Origin: Variovorax sp. 770b2
GTDB taxonomy: Bacteria > Pseudomonadota > Gammaproteobacteria > Burkholderiales > Burkholderiaceae_C
Assembly (NCBI RefSeq): GCF_900115685.1
Contig: NZ_FOXJ01000005.1
Coordinates: 317,594 to 381,593 of the forward strand
DNA: 64,000 nucleotides
Reading direction: 5' to 3'
In this document: positions 15,841 through 23,945 of the stretch, one piece after another
Layout: every line of letters begins with the position of its first letter
How positions within the stretch are numbered: the stretch's first letter is position 1
Notes under the pieces: model-generated
What the model saw: the letters and a program-made list of their open reading frames with translations, nothing else
What the model was told of the DNA's origin: nothing
Database searches by the model: none
Translations under genes and position numbers: made by a program

Positions 15841-18689
15841 CAGGCAAAGCTCCGCGATTCGCCGGCGCCGAACAGGTTGCTGGTGCAACGGCCGCAGATC
15901 GTCGGGTGCGCCGGGTCGTGGCCCACGTCCTCGCGGTAGTGCCAGCAGCGCTCGCACTTCTGCGCGGTGCTCGGTGCCACGGTGATCGCGAGCGTTTCGC
16001 CCGCTGCCAGCGCGATGGCCGAGGTGATGAAGACGAACTTCAGGTCGTCGCCCAGCGTGCTCAAGAGCGCGAAATCGTCGGCCGGTGCGCTCAGTTGCAG
16101 GTCGGCCTGCAGCGATGAGCCGACCTTGCCTTCGGCGCGCACGGCTTCGATGTCCTTGTTCACCACGTCGCGGATCTCGCGGATGCGGCTCCACTTGGCG
16201 AGCAGTGCCTCGTCGGGCGCGGCGAACTGGCTGTAGGTCTGCGTGAAGATCGATTCGCCCGGCTTGCCGGTGCTCACGAATTTCCACGCTTCCTCGGCGG
16301 TGAAGCTCAGGAACGGTGCCATCCAGCGCAGCATCGCCTGCGAGATGTGCCAGAGCGCCGTCTGCGCGCTGCGGCGCGCGAGCGAGCCCGGCGCGCTGGT
16401 GTAGAGGCGGTCCTTCAGGATGTCCAGGTAGAAGCCGCCCAGCTCTTCCGAGCAGTAAATCTGCAGCTTGGACACCACCGGGTGGAACTCGTACACCTTG
16501 TAGTGCGCCAGGATCTCGGCCTGGAACTGCGAGGCGCGGGCGAGTGCGTAGCGGTCGATCTCGAACAGCTTGTCCAGCGGCACCGCATCCTTCTGGATGT
16601 CGAAGTCGCTGGTGTTCGCGAGCAGGAAGCGCAGCGTGTTGCGGATGCGGCGGTACGAATCGACCACGCGCGCGAGGATCTTGTCGTCGCCCGCGATGTC
16701 GCCCGAGTAGTCGCTCGCAGCCACCCAGAGGCGGATGATTTCCGCGCCCAGCTTGCTGCTGATTTCCTGCGGGTCGATGCCGTTCTTGAGCGACTTGCTC
16801 ATCTTGATGCCCTTGGCATCGACCGTGAAGCCGTGCGTGAGCAGGCCCCGGTACGGCGCGCGGTCTTCCATTGCGCAGGCGATCAGGAGCGACGAATGGA
16901 ACCATCCGCGATGCTGGTCGTGGCCTTCGAGGTACAGGTCGGCTTCGGGGCCCGTCTCGTGGTGCACGGTGGGGTGCGTGCCGCGCAGCACGTGATAGAA
17001 GGTCGAGCCCGAGTCGAACCACACCTCCAGGATGTCGGTGCTCTTGGTGTAGCTGGGCGCATCTTCGGCACCCAGGATCTCTTCGACGGTCACGCGGCTC
17101 CAGGCCTCGATGCCGCCCTTCTCGACGATGTCGGCGGCCTGGTCGAGGATTTCCATGGTGCGCGGATGCAGCTCGCCCGAGTCCTTGTGCAGGAAGAACG
17201 GGATCGGCACGCCCCAGCTGCGCTGGCGGCTGATGCACCAGTCGGGCCGGCCGGCGATCATGTCGTGCAGGCGGGCCTTGCCGTTCTCGGGATAGAAGCT
17301 GGTCTGCTCGATCGCGTCGAGCGCGGTCTGGCGCAGCGTCTTGGGCGCCTTGTCCTTGGTGAACACGCCTTCGCCCTCGTCCATGCGGATGAACCACTGG
17401 GCTGCCGCGCGGTAGATCACCGGCGTCTTGTGGCGCCAGCAATGCGGGTAGCTGTGGGTGATGGTCTCGGTGGCCAGCAGGCGGTTGGCGTCGCGCAGCG
17501 CCGCGACGATCACCGGCACGGCCTTCCAGATGTTCTGGCCGCCGAAGAGCGGGAGGTCGGGCGCATAGCTGCCGTTGCCCTGCACCGGGTTCAGGATGTC
17601 GTCGTAGGCCACGCCGTGGGCGATGCAGGAGTTGAAGTCGTCCACGCCGTAGGCAGGCGAGGAGTGGACCAGGCCCGTGCCGTCGGTGGCTGTGGCGTAG
17701 TCGGCCAGGTAGATCGGCGACAGGCGCTCGTAGCCCGCATCGACGTCGTACAGCGGATGCTCGAACTCCAGGCCTCCGAGCTTCTCGCCCTTGACCGTGG
17801 CCAGCACCTTGCCGTCGAGCGCATAGCGCGTCATGCACATCTCGACCAGCGAGTTGGCCAGGATGAGGAGGCCCCGCTCGGTGTCGACCAGCGAGTATTC
17901 GATCTCGGGGTTGAGGTTGATCGCCTGGTTGGCCGGGATGGTCCACGCGGTGGTGGTCCAGATCACGGCGAAGATGTCACCGAGGATCGTGTGGTCGGTC
18001 TCGAAGGCCTTGAGCACCTTCTCGCGCTCGTGCGCCTTGAAGGCGACGTCCACGGTATGGCTCTTCTTGTCGGCGTATTCGATTTCGAATTCGGCAAGCG
18101 ACGAGCCGCAGTCGAAGCACCAGTACACCGGCTTCAGGCCCCGGTAGACGAAGCCGCGCTCGATCACGCGCTTGAACGCGCGCAGCTCGCCGGCTTCGTT
18201 GGCGAAGTCCATTGTCTTGTAGGGATGGTCCCATTCGCCCAGCACGCCCAGGCGCTGGAAGTCGAGCAGCTGCTGCGCGATCTGCTCGGTGGCGAAGGCG
18301 CGGCTCTTGGCCTGCATCTCGTCGCGGCTCAGGTTGCGGCCGTACTGCTTTTCGATGGCGTTCTCGATCGGCAGGCCATGGCAATCCCAGCCGGGCACAT
18401 AGAGCGCGTCGTAGCCTTCGAGCTGGCGCGCCTTGGTGACCATGTCCTTCAGGATCTTGTTGACCGCATGGCCCATGTGGATCTGGCCGTTGGCGTACGG
18501 CGGGCCGTCGCCCAGGATGAACTTGGGTGCGCCGTGGCGGGCGTCGCGCAGGCGCTGGTAGCGGCCTTCGTCGTTCCATTCCTTGACCCAGCCCGGTTCG
18601 CGCTTGGGCAGGTCGCCGCGCATCGGGAAGGGGGTGTCGGGCAGGTTCAGCGTGGAACGGTAGTCGGTGGGGGAAGCAGCGTCAGACAT
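15840..18689 (-). CDS. ileS: Isoleucyl-tRNA synthetase (949 aa)
   Basis: Class I synthetase charging tRNA-Ile. The HIGH-type motif is HMGH at residues 71-74, and KMSKS is at 629-633. The editing domain lies between. The C-terminus carries a zinc ribbon CERCWHYRED...CGRC near residues 905-930, as in bacterial IleRS. Length is normal (~940 aa). It is preceded by a repeat-containing gap after ribF and followed without a gap by lspA. The start at 18689 gives the usual N-terminal stretch leading to the YRSTLNLP motif. Confidence 0.97.
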   Translation of the reverse strand: MSDAASPTDYRSTLNLPDTPFPMRGDLPKREPGWVKEWNDEGRYQRLRDARHGAPKFILGDGPPYANGQIHMGHAVNKILKDMVTKARQLEGYDALYVPGWDCHGLPIENAIEKQYGRNLSRDEMQAKSRAFATEQIAQQLLDFQRLGVLGEWDHPYKTMDFANEAGELRAFKRVIERGFVYRGLKPVYWCFDCGSSLAEFEIEYADKKSHTVDVAFKAHEREKVLKAFETDHTILGDIFAVIWTTTAWTIPANQAINLNPEIEYSLVDTERGLLILANSLVEMCMTRYALDGKVLATVKGEKLGGLEFEHPLYDVDAGYERLSPIYLADYATATDGTGLVHSSPAYGVDDFNSCIAHGVAYDDILNPVQGNGSYAPDLPLFGGQNIWKAVPVIVAALRDANRLLATETITHSYPHCWRHKTPVIYRAAAQWFIRMDEGEGVFTKDKAPKTLRQTALDAIEQTSFYPENGKARLHDMIAGRPDWCISRQRSWGVPIPFFLHKDSGELHPRTMEILDQAADIVEKGGIEAWSRVTVEEILGAEDAPSYTKSTDILEVWFDSGSTFYHVLRGTHPTVHHETGPEADLYLEGHDQHRGWFHSSLLIACAMEDRAPYRGLLTHGFTVDAKGIKMSKSLKNGIDPQEISSKLGAEIIRLWVAASDYSGDIAGDDKILARVVDSYRRIRNTLRFLLANTSDFDIQKDAVPLDKLFEIDRYALARASQFQAEILAHYKVYEFHPVVSKLQIYCSEELGGFYLDILKDRLYTSAPGSLARRSAQTALWHISQAMLRWMAPFLSFTAEEAWKFVSTGKPGESIFTQTYSQFAAPDEALLAKWSRIREIRDVVNKDIEAVRAEGKVGSSLQADLQLSAPADDFALLSTLGDDLKFVFITSAIALAAGETLAITVAPSTAQKCERCWHYREDVGHDPAHPTICGRCTSNLFGAGESRSFA

Positions 18690-18710
18690 GTTGGGTGCGA
18701 AACAGAGGGG

Positions 18711-18788
18711 GCTTCGACAGGCTCAGCCCGAACTGCATTGAGCGGTCGGTGCGGAAGATATAGCCGTTCGCCCTGAGCTTGTCGAAGG
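18711..18788. repeat. REP-like inverted repeat between ribF and ileS
   Basis: GCTTCGACAGGCTCAGCCCGAAC at 18711-18733 and GTTCGCCCTGAGCTTGTCGAAGG at 18766-18788 are imperfect inverted copies flanking a ~32-base centre. This sequence pair is a familiar dispersed intergenic element in Burkholderiales and other proteobacteria, translatable as FDKLRANG / GLSLSKP in some frames. It may fold into a long hairpin in the ribF-ileS message. Confidence 0.75.
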
Positions 18789-18811
18789 GCGGCAGCACGG
18801 GGCGTGCAGGG

Positions 18812-19849
18812 CTAAATTCGGTCGCGCGTGGTCTGGCGGTGGGTTTCGGCGTGGGTCGAAGCAAAGAACGCACGTGCGTCGCGCCCATCCTTGGCGATGC
18901 CCGCTGTGAGGGCCTCGAGGCTGGTGTAGCGCAATTCGTCGTGCAGTTTGTGCAGAAGTTCCACGCGGACGATTTTACCGTAGGCCCCTTCGGTTCCCAG
19001 ATGCGAGGGCCACTCCAGGCAGTGCGTCTCCAGCAGCACCCGGCCGGCGTTGACGTCGTTGGCGTCCAGCGAGGGGCGCACGCCGAGGTTGGCCACGCCG
19101 GGCAAAGGCTTGTCGGCCAGGCCGTGGACCAGCACCGCGAAGATGCCGCTGGCGGCCGGTTTCCAGTGCTTGAAGCGCAGGTTGAGGGTGCGAAAACCGT
19201 CGTCCTGGCCGGGCGCCGACGCGCCCAGCGCGCGGCCGAGCTTGCGGCCGTGGACCACGTGGCCCGAAATTGCGTAGGGCCGGCCGAGCAGCGTCTGGGC
19301 GTCGGCCATGCGGCCCTCGGCCAGCGCCTCGCGCACGGCCGAACTGGACACGCGCAGGCCGTGCACCTCGTAGCTGTTCATGCGCGCCACGTCGAAGCCG
19401 CGCGCATCGCCGGCCGCATCGAGCATGGCGTAGTCGCCGGCCCGCTTGGCGCCGAAGCGGAAGTCGTCGCCCACCAGCACGTAGCGCGCGCCCAGGCCGT
19501 CGACCAGCACGTTCTGGATGAATTCCTCGGGCGACTGGGAAGCGAGCCGGCCGTCGAAGGGCAGCACGATGGTCTGCGCCACGCCGCAGGCGGCGAGCTC
19601 GCTCAACTTGTCGCGCAGGGTGCCGATGCGCGCGGGGGCGAGATCGGGTTTCTTGGTGAGGGCCGCGAAATAGTCACGCGGGTGCGGCTCGAAGGTCAGC
19701 ACGCAACTGGGCAACCCGCGCTGGCGGGCCTCGGTCTGCAGGAGCGCGAGCATGGCCTGGTGGCCACGGTGCACGCCGTCGAAATTGCCAATGGTGAGGG
19801 CGCAGGCCGGAGCCACGCCCGGGTGCCGGAAGCCGCGAAAAACCTGCAT
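18812..19849 (-). CDS. ribF: Bifunctional riboflavin kinase / FAD synthetase (345 aa)
   Basis: Converts riboflavin to FMN and FMN to FAD. The N-terminal nucleotidyltransferase domain has TIGNFDGVHRGHQAML at residues ~20-35 and an ISSTxxR-like VSSSAVREAL near 166. The C-terminal kinase domain has GRPYAISGHVVHGRKLGR near 188-205. Its position upstream of ileS-lspA is the classical proteobacterial ribF-ileS-lspA order. Start 19849 gives the normal N-terminus. No FMN riboswitch is seen upstream. Confidence 0.95.
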   Translation of the reverse strand: MQVFRGFRHPGVAPACALTIGNFDGVHRGHQAMLALLQTEARQRGLPSCVLTFEPHPRDYFAALTKKPDLAPARIGTLRDKLSELAACGVAQTIVLPFDGRLASQSPEEFIQNVLVDGLGARYVLVGDDFRFGAKRAGDYAMLDAAGDARGFDVARMNSYEVHGLRVSSSAVREALAEGRMADAQTLLGRPYAISGHVVHGRKLGRALGASAPGQDDGFRTLNLRFKHWKPAASGIFAVLVHGLADKPLPGVANLGVRPSLDANDVNAGRVLLETHCLEWPSHLGTEGAYGKIVRVELLHKLHDELRYTSLEALTAGIAKDGRDARAFFASTHAETHRQTTRDRI

Positions 19850-19908
19850 CGGTGAGTATCTTTTTGATAGCGCCTTGCGCCCGTCGAATGGGCGAATCAG
19901 GCCGTTTT

Positions 19909-19932
19909 GTCACAAAGCCGGTATATTGTGAC
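19909..19932. promoter_or_regulatory. Inverted repeat upstream of the HNH gene
   Basis: GTCACAA at 19909-19915 and TTGTGAC at 19926-19932 form a perfect 7-10-7 inverted repeat between the divergent ribF and HNH genes. It may be an operator or a hairpin. The half-sites resemble those used by Crp/Fnr-type proteins but in the opposite arrangement (TCACA first). Confidence 0.4.
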
Positions 19933-20004
19933 GCAGTGCGTCGACTGGCGTGGGTCTCCGATGCGCTCCGTGTCCCTGGTCTTTCCGTGTTCTCTCACTT
20001 TCTT

Positions 20005-20011
20005 GAGGAGG
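20005..20011 (+). promoter_or_regulatory. Ribosome binding site deciding the HNH start
   Basis: GAGGAGG ends five bases before GTG 20017. This strong Shine-Dalgarno places the start there and rejects an in-frame extension back to 19852. Confidence 0.75.
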
Positions 20012-20016
20012 CGTGT

Positions 20017-20577
20017 GTGAAGGTCTTGAAGCTGTCGGCCCAAGGGCTGCCCCAGTCATGGATATCGCTCGAACAGGCGGTGATCCACTACGCGGCGGAC
20101 GAAGTTCGCTGGGAAGTGGGCGCGCAGGTGGCGGTGTTTCGCGGGGGCCACAACGCCGTCACGGGCGAGCAGTCGCAGATCGCGATCAACAGCATCATCG
20201 GCACCAAGGGCGTGCCGCGCATCAATCCCTTCACGCAGCGTCCGGGGCTCACCAACAGCAAGCTCTTCTCGCGGGACCGCAATGTCTGCGCCTACTGCGG
20301 CGGGCATTTCCACGAAGACGAGCTCACGCGCGAGCACATCATTCCCTTTGCCCAGAAGGGCATCGACACCTGGATGAACGTGGTCACGGCCTGCAAGCCC
20401 TGCAACCACCGCAAGAGCAGCCGCACGCCCGAGCAGGCGAACATGCCGCTCTTGTACGCCCCCTACGTGCCCAGCCTCTGGGAAGATTTCATTCTGCGAA
20501 ACCGCCGCATCCTGGCGGACCAGATGGAGTTCCTGATGGCGCACCTGCCGCAAAGCTCGCGGCTGCACGACAGCTAG
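20017..20577 (+). CDS. HNH endonuclease family protein (186 aa)
   Basis: Small protein with a central HNH/zinc module: Cys91-x2-Cys94, His107 in the REHIIP motif, Asn121, and Cys126-x2-Cys129 followed by Asn-His. This is the standard beta-beta-alpha-metal nuclease fold with a structural zinc. The N-terminal ~80 residues are not recognised. Such stand-alone HNH proteins are common in betaproteobacterial chromosomes, and their physiological role is unclear. There is no modification or restriction gene nearby to suggest restriction. GTG start with a strong ribosome binding site. An inverted repeat lies ~85 bases upstream. Confidence 0.85.
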   Translation: MKVLKLSAQGLPQSWISLEQAVIHYAADEVRWEVGAQVAVFRGGHNAVTGEQSQIAINSIIGTKGVPRINPFTQRPGLTNSKLFSRDRNVCAYCGGHFHEDELTREHIIPFAQKGIDTWMNVVTACKPCNHRKSSRTPEQANMPLLYAPYVPSLWEDFILRNRRILADQMEFLMAHLPQSSRLHDS

Positions 20578-20582
20578 GCTCT

Positions 20583-21371
20583 TCAGCGCTTCCAGTCCGG
20601 CGGGCGTTTCTCGATGAAGGCCTGAACGCCTTCGAGCGCGCTCTCGTCCATCATGTTGCAGGCCATGGTCTGGCTGGCGTCTTCCAGCGCGGCTTCGATG
20701 CCGGTTTCCAGCTGGCGGTAGAAGAGCGCCTTGCCCAGCGCCAGCGCCTTGCGGGGCTTGGCGACGATGCTGGCGACCAGCGCCTGGACCCCTGCGTCGA
20801 GTTCGGCCGGCGCCGCCACCCGGTTGACCAGCCCCTTCTCCCGCGCTTCCTGCGCACTGATGAATTCACCGGTCACCAGCATCTCGAAGGCTTCCTTGCG
20901 GCCGAGGTTGCGCGACAGCGTGACGCTCGGCGTGGCGCAGAACAACCCCACGTTGACGCCGCTGACCGCAAAGCGCGCATCGCTCGACGCCACGGCCAGG
21001 TCGCACACGGCGACCAGTTGGCACCCGGCAGCGGTTGCAATGCCGTGCACGCGCGCGATCACAGGCACGGGCAGCCGCTGGATCGACAGCATCATCGCGC
21101 CGCAGCGCTCGAAGAGCTGCTGGTAGTAGCCGAGCGAGGGCTCGGCGCGCATTTCCTTCAGGTCATGTCCCGCGCAGAAGGCCTTGCCCTCGGCCGCGAT
21201 GACGACGGCGCGCACGGTCTCGTCGGCCGCGATGTCGGCCAGCGCCTTTTCCAGCGCGCCGAGCATGCCCTCCGACAGGGCGTTGAAGGACGCCGGGCGG
21301 TTCAGCGTCAGCGTGACCACGCCGCGCGCATCGCGCGCCGTCAGCACGAAAGGGGAGGCCGTGTCGTTCAT
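20583..21371 (-). CDS. Enoyl-CoA hydratase/isomerase family protein (262 aa)
   Basis: Crotonase-fold enzyme acting on CoA thioesters, likely hydration of 2-enoyl-CoA in acid degradation. Conserved features: LNRPASFNALS near the N-terminus, the oxyanion-hole loop AFCAGHDLKEM (residues ~65-75), and HGIATAAGCQL near 112. The first catalytic Glu of mitochondrial crotonase falls where CQLVAVCD lies and is not evident, so the exact reaction is uncertain. It sits 11 bases downstream of the lipase gene in the same direction; the acyl-CoA dehydrogenase pair further upstream suggests a shared acid-degradation theme. Confidence 0.85.
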   Translation of the reverse strand: MNDTASPFVLTARDARGVVTLTLNRPASFNALSEGMLGALEKALADIAADETVRAVVIAAEGKAFCAGHDLKEMRAEPSLGYYQQLFERCGAMMLSIQRLPVPVIARVHGIATAAGCQLVAVCDLAVASSDARFAVSGVNVGLFCATPSVTLSRNLGRKEAFEMLVTGEFISAQEAREKGLVNRVAAPAELDAGVQALVASIVAKPRKALALGKALFYRQLETGIEAALEDASQTMACNMMDESALEGVQAFIEKRPPDWKR

Positions 21372-21382
21372 GGCGGTGATCC

Positions 21383-22735
21383 TCAATAGGTCAGTTCGAG
21401 CACGGTCACGTGCTCCTTCACCGCCGGCCACGTCAGGCCGGTGATGCGCTCGCCGTTGAATTCGCCGGTGACCGCGCGCTGCTGCTCGCTTGCCGCGATG
21501 CGCAACCTGGAGCTCGACACGCCCGAGCCCTTGGGCGGCACGCCGGCCGGCAGGCTTTGCCCGTCGAAGCGCATCGTGTCGCGCTCCGCATCGAAATACC
21601 CGCGCGGCCGCGTGAAGACCACGACCACGTTGGCGCTGCCGTCGGCCGGCGTGATGCGCTCGGGCCGCAGGTGCACGACGCCACCGCTGCGCGGGAACGG
21701 ACTGCGGTAGATGTGCGTGGTGCCGTAGCCGGCCGCGCTCAGCACGAACTCGTACGCCGTGCCGCCCCGCGCGCTGAAAGGTCCCCAGCGCCCGTCGGCG
21801 CCGATGTTCTTGCTGTGCAGCGCATCGCCTTGCCGCACGCCCGTGGCCGGATCGACGGCGTAGATGCGCAGCTGCCCGCCGTTCAGCGAGAGGTTCTCCG
21901 CGCCGATCGCGCGGCCATTGAGCACGACATTCGTTTCGGCTGCCACCGCCGTGCTGCGCGACGCCTGGCCGGTCAGGAACTGCCAGGTCGCAGCAAACGC
22001 AGCGGGCGAGAACGAGGTCTCGCGGTGATCGGCGCGCGGCAGCACGACATTCGTCGCGCCCTTGAGCGCCGGCCCGTCGAAGCCGATGTTTGTCGGCTTG
22101 CCGGGCACGCCGATCCACACGCCATCGGGCTGCGCGTACTTGTCGTTGTTGTCCGAGCGCAGCGTGAGCCACTTCACGCCGGGCGTGACCTCGTCGCCGT
22201 TCGCGCCCTTGGGCGCATTGAGTTGCTGCATGAAGCCCGACAGCCCCGAGAACTCGTTGTTCTCGCGGAAACCCTTCACCGCCCAGATGCCGTGCGCCGG
22301 GTTGCCGCCCAGCACCACGTGGCTCACCACGGCCGCGCCGCCGCCGTTCTGCACGTAGTTGCGGATCGTGTTGCCGCCGCGCGAGTTGCCGATCAGCACC
22401 ACCTTGCCGGCGCCCGTGGCCTTGAGCACCTTGTCGACCTCGGCTTTCAGGAAGACGGCCGAATCGGTGGTCGAGCTGCGGCCCGGCTGCGCGACCGCGT
22501 CGTCGTCGCGGGCCACCGGATTCGGCTGGTCGACCGCAAAGAGCCGGTCGCGCGGCCAGCCGTTCGACTCGAAGCGCCAGATCGTGGTTTGCCACAGCGC
22601 CGCCGAGTCGCCATTGCCGTGCATGAAGACGATCGGCGGGCGCTCGGTGAACGAGGGCGTCGGAGCGGTGGCGCAGGCGGTCAGCATGGCGGTCGAGGCG
22701 AGCCCGAGGGCAAGGATGGTGCGGCGGGATTGCAT
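21383..22735 (-). CDS. Secreted alpha/beta hydrolase, putative lipoprotein lipase (450 aa)
   Basis: The N-terminus is a signal peptide with a basic start and a lipobox LTAC ending at Cys21, so a lipid-anchored envelope protein is likely. The hydrolase domain has an HGNGDS oxyanion motif near 39-44 and the nucleophile elbow GNSRGG with Ser118. The C-terminal half (~260-450) is beta-rich and looks like an accessory lipid-binding module, as in archaeal AF1763-type lipases; that assignment is from memory and tentative. Probable role: ester or lipid hydrolysis outside the cytoplasm. The start at 22735 is supported by AGGAACG upstream. Confidence 0.72.
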   Translation of the reverse strand: MQSRRTILALGLASTAMLTACATAPTPSFTERPPIVFMHGNGDSAALWQTTIWRFESNGWPRDRLFAVDQPNPVARDDDAVAQPGRSSTTDSAVFLKAEVDKVLKATGAGKVVLIGNSRGGNTIRNYVQNGGGAAVVSHVVLGGNPAHGIWAVKGFRENNEFSGLSGFMQQLNAPKGANGDEVTPGVKWLTLRSDNNDKYAQPDGVWIGVPGKPTNIGFDGPALKGATNVVLPRADHRETSFSPAAFAATWQFLTGQASRSTAVAAETNVVLNGRAIGAENLSLNGGQLRIYAVDPATGVRQGDALHSKNIGADGRWGPFSARGGTAYEFVLSAAGYGTTHIYRSPFPRSGGVVHLRPERITPADGSANVVVVFTRPRGYFDAERDTMRFDGQSLPAGVPPKGSGVSSSRLRIAASEQQRAVTGEFNGERITGLTWPAVKEHVTVLELTY

Positions 22736-22762
22736 ATTTCGTTCCTGGCTGGGTTCCAAGTG

Positions 22763-22795
22763 AAAACGCCCGCCGGCGCAAGGCGGGCGGGCGTT
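22763..22795 (-). terminator. Terminator after the acyl-CoA dehydrogenase pair
   Basis: AACGCCCGCC at 22765-22774 pairs with GGCGGGCGTT at 22786-22795. In the minus direction the stem is followed by TTTT. It separates the dehydrogenase operon from the downstream lipase-hydratase genes. Confidence 0.78.
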
Positions 22796-22817
22796 GGATG
22801 CTATGGGAAAACGACTG

Positions 22818-23933
22818 TCAGGCGAAGACGCCGGCCGTGTCCTGCATGCGCGCCGACACTTCGCCCAGGTGGTGCAGGGTGTCGCCGAAGGTCAGCTCCA
22901 GCTGCGTGAGCTTGCGGAAATAGTGGCTGCCGATGTACTCGTCGGTCACCCCGATGCCGCCATGCAGCTGCACCGAGTTCGCGGCCACGTAGCGCATCGA
23001 CGTGCCCAACTGGTACTTGGCGCGCGCCAGCGCCTGGCGCCGCTCCTCGGCCGGGGCGTTGAGCTTGAGCGTCGCGTAGTAGCTCATCGAGCGCGCGAGC
23101 TCCAGCTGCATCTTCATGTCGGCGACGCGATGGCGCAGCGCCTGGAAGGTGGAGATGGTCACGCCGAATTGCTTGCGCTGGTTCATGTACTCGACGGTGA
23201 GGGCGACGGTCTTGTCCATCACGCCGACTGCTTCGGCGCAGGTGGCGGCAATGCCGACGTCCACCGCGTATTCCAGCGCGGCCAGGCCATCGGCCGTGAC
23301 CAGCGTGGCGTCGGCCTTGTCGAACACCACCTCGGCCGCGCGGCCGCCGTCCTGCGTGCCGTAGCCGCGGGCTTCGACGCCGCTCGCGCTGCGCTCGACC
23401 AGGAAGAGGGCGATCTTGCCGTCCAGCTTGGCCGGCACCAGGTACGCATCGGCTTCGTCGCCCACGGGCACCACGCTCTTGGCGCCGGTCAGGGAATAGC
23501 CGTCGCCCGTCTTCGCGGCGTGGGCGTCGCACACGTCCAGGCGATAGCGCGCCTTGCGCTCCTGGTACGCCAGCACCACGATGGCCTGGCCGCCGGCGAT
23601 GCGCGGCAGCCAGTTGTCCTTGGTGCTGCCGTCGGCATAGCCGCTGAGCACCGCGCCGGCGATCAGCGTCTGCGCGAAGGGCTCCAGCACGATGCCGCGG
23701 CCCAGTTCTTCCATCACGACCATGCCGGCCACCGGGCCCATGCCCAGGCCGCCGTCGTCTTCGGCGATGTACAGGCCGCCCAGGCCCAGCTCGGCCAGTT
23801 CGTCCCAGGCCTCGCGCGAGAAGCCGCCCTTGGCCTCGATGCCGCGGCGGCGCTCGAAGTCATAGCCCTTGTCGACCCACTTGCGAACGGCGTCGCGCAA
23901 CTGTTCCTGGTCGTCGGTGAAATTGAAATCCAT
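22818..23933 (-). CDS. Acyl-CoA dehydrogenase family protein, small-subunit type (371 aa)
   Basis: FAD-dependent acyl-CoA dehydrogenase fold: N-terminal helical domain beginning MDFNFTDDQEQLRD, a central beta domain and a C-terminal helical domain with QRKQFGVTISTFQALRHRVADM. The catalytic Glu position is not clear. The flavin-binding signatures are weaker than in the partner gene upstream, which is typical of heteromeric pairs such as PimC/PimD. It lies 12 bases after that partner. Likely function: alpha,beta-dehydrogenation of a CoA-activated acid, possibly a dicarboxylate, as a hetero-oligomer. Confidence 0.86.
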   Translation of the reverse strand: MDFNFTDDQEQLRDAVRKWVDKGYDFERRRGIEAKGGFSREAWDELAELGLGGLYIAEDDGGLGMGPVAGMVVMEELGRGIVLEPFAQTLIAGAVLSGYADGSTKDNWLPRIAGGQAIVVLAYQERKARYRLDVCDAHAAKTGDGYSLTGAKSVVPVGDEADAYLVPAKLDGKIALFLVERSASGVEARGYGTQDGGRAAEVVFDKADATLVTADGLAALEYAVDVGIAATCAEAVGVMDKTVALTVEYMNQRKQFGVTISTFQALRHRVADMKMQLELARSMSYYATLKLNAPAEERRQALARAKYQLGTSMRYVAANSVQLHGGIGVTDEYIGSHYFRKLTQLELTFGDTLHHLGEVSARMQDTAGVFA

Positions 23934-23945
23934 GTTCTTGTCTCC

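Noticed and set aside
16347..18776. An 809-residue open frame on the plus strand opposite ileS
   Set aside because: It lies antisense to a clear synthetase with all motifs. Its translation is Val/Arg/His-rich without any recognisable fold; long antisense frames are expected in GC-rich coding DNA.
18682..18888. A 68-residue open frame containing FDKLRANG and GLSLSKPP
   Set aside because: This is the translated REP-like repeat, not a gene.
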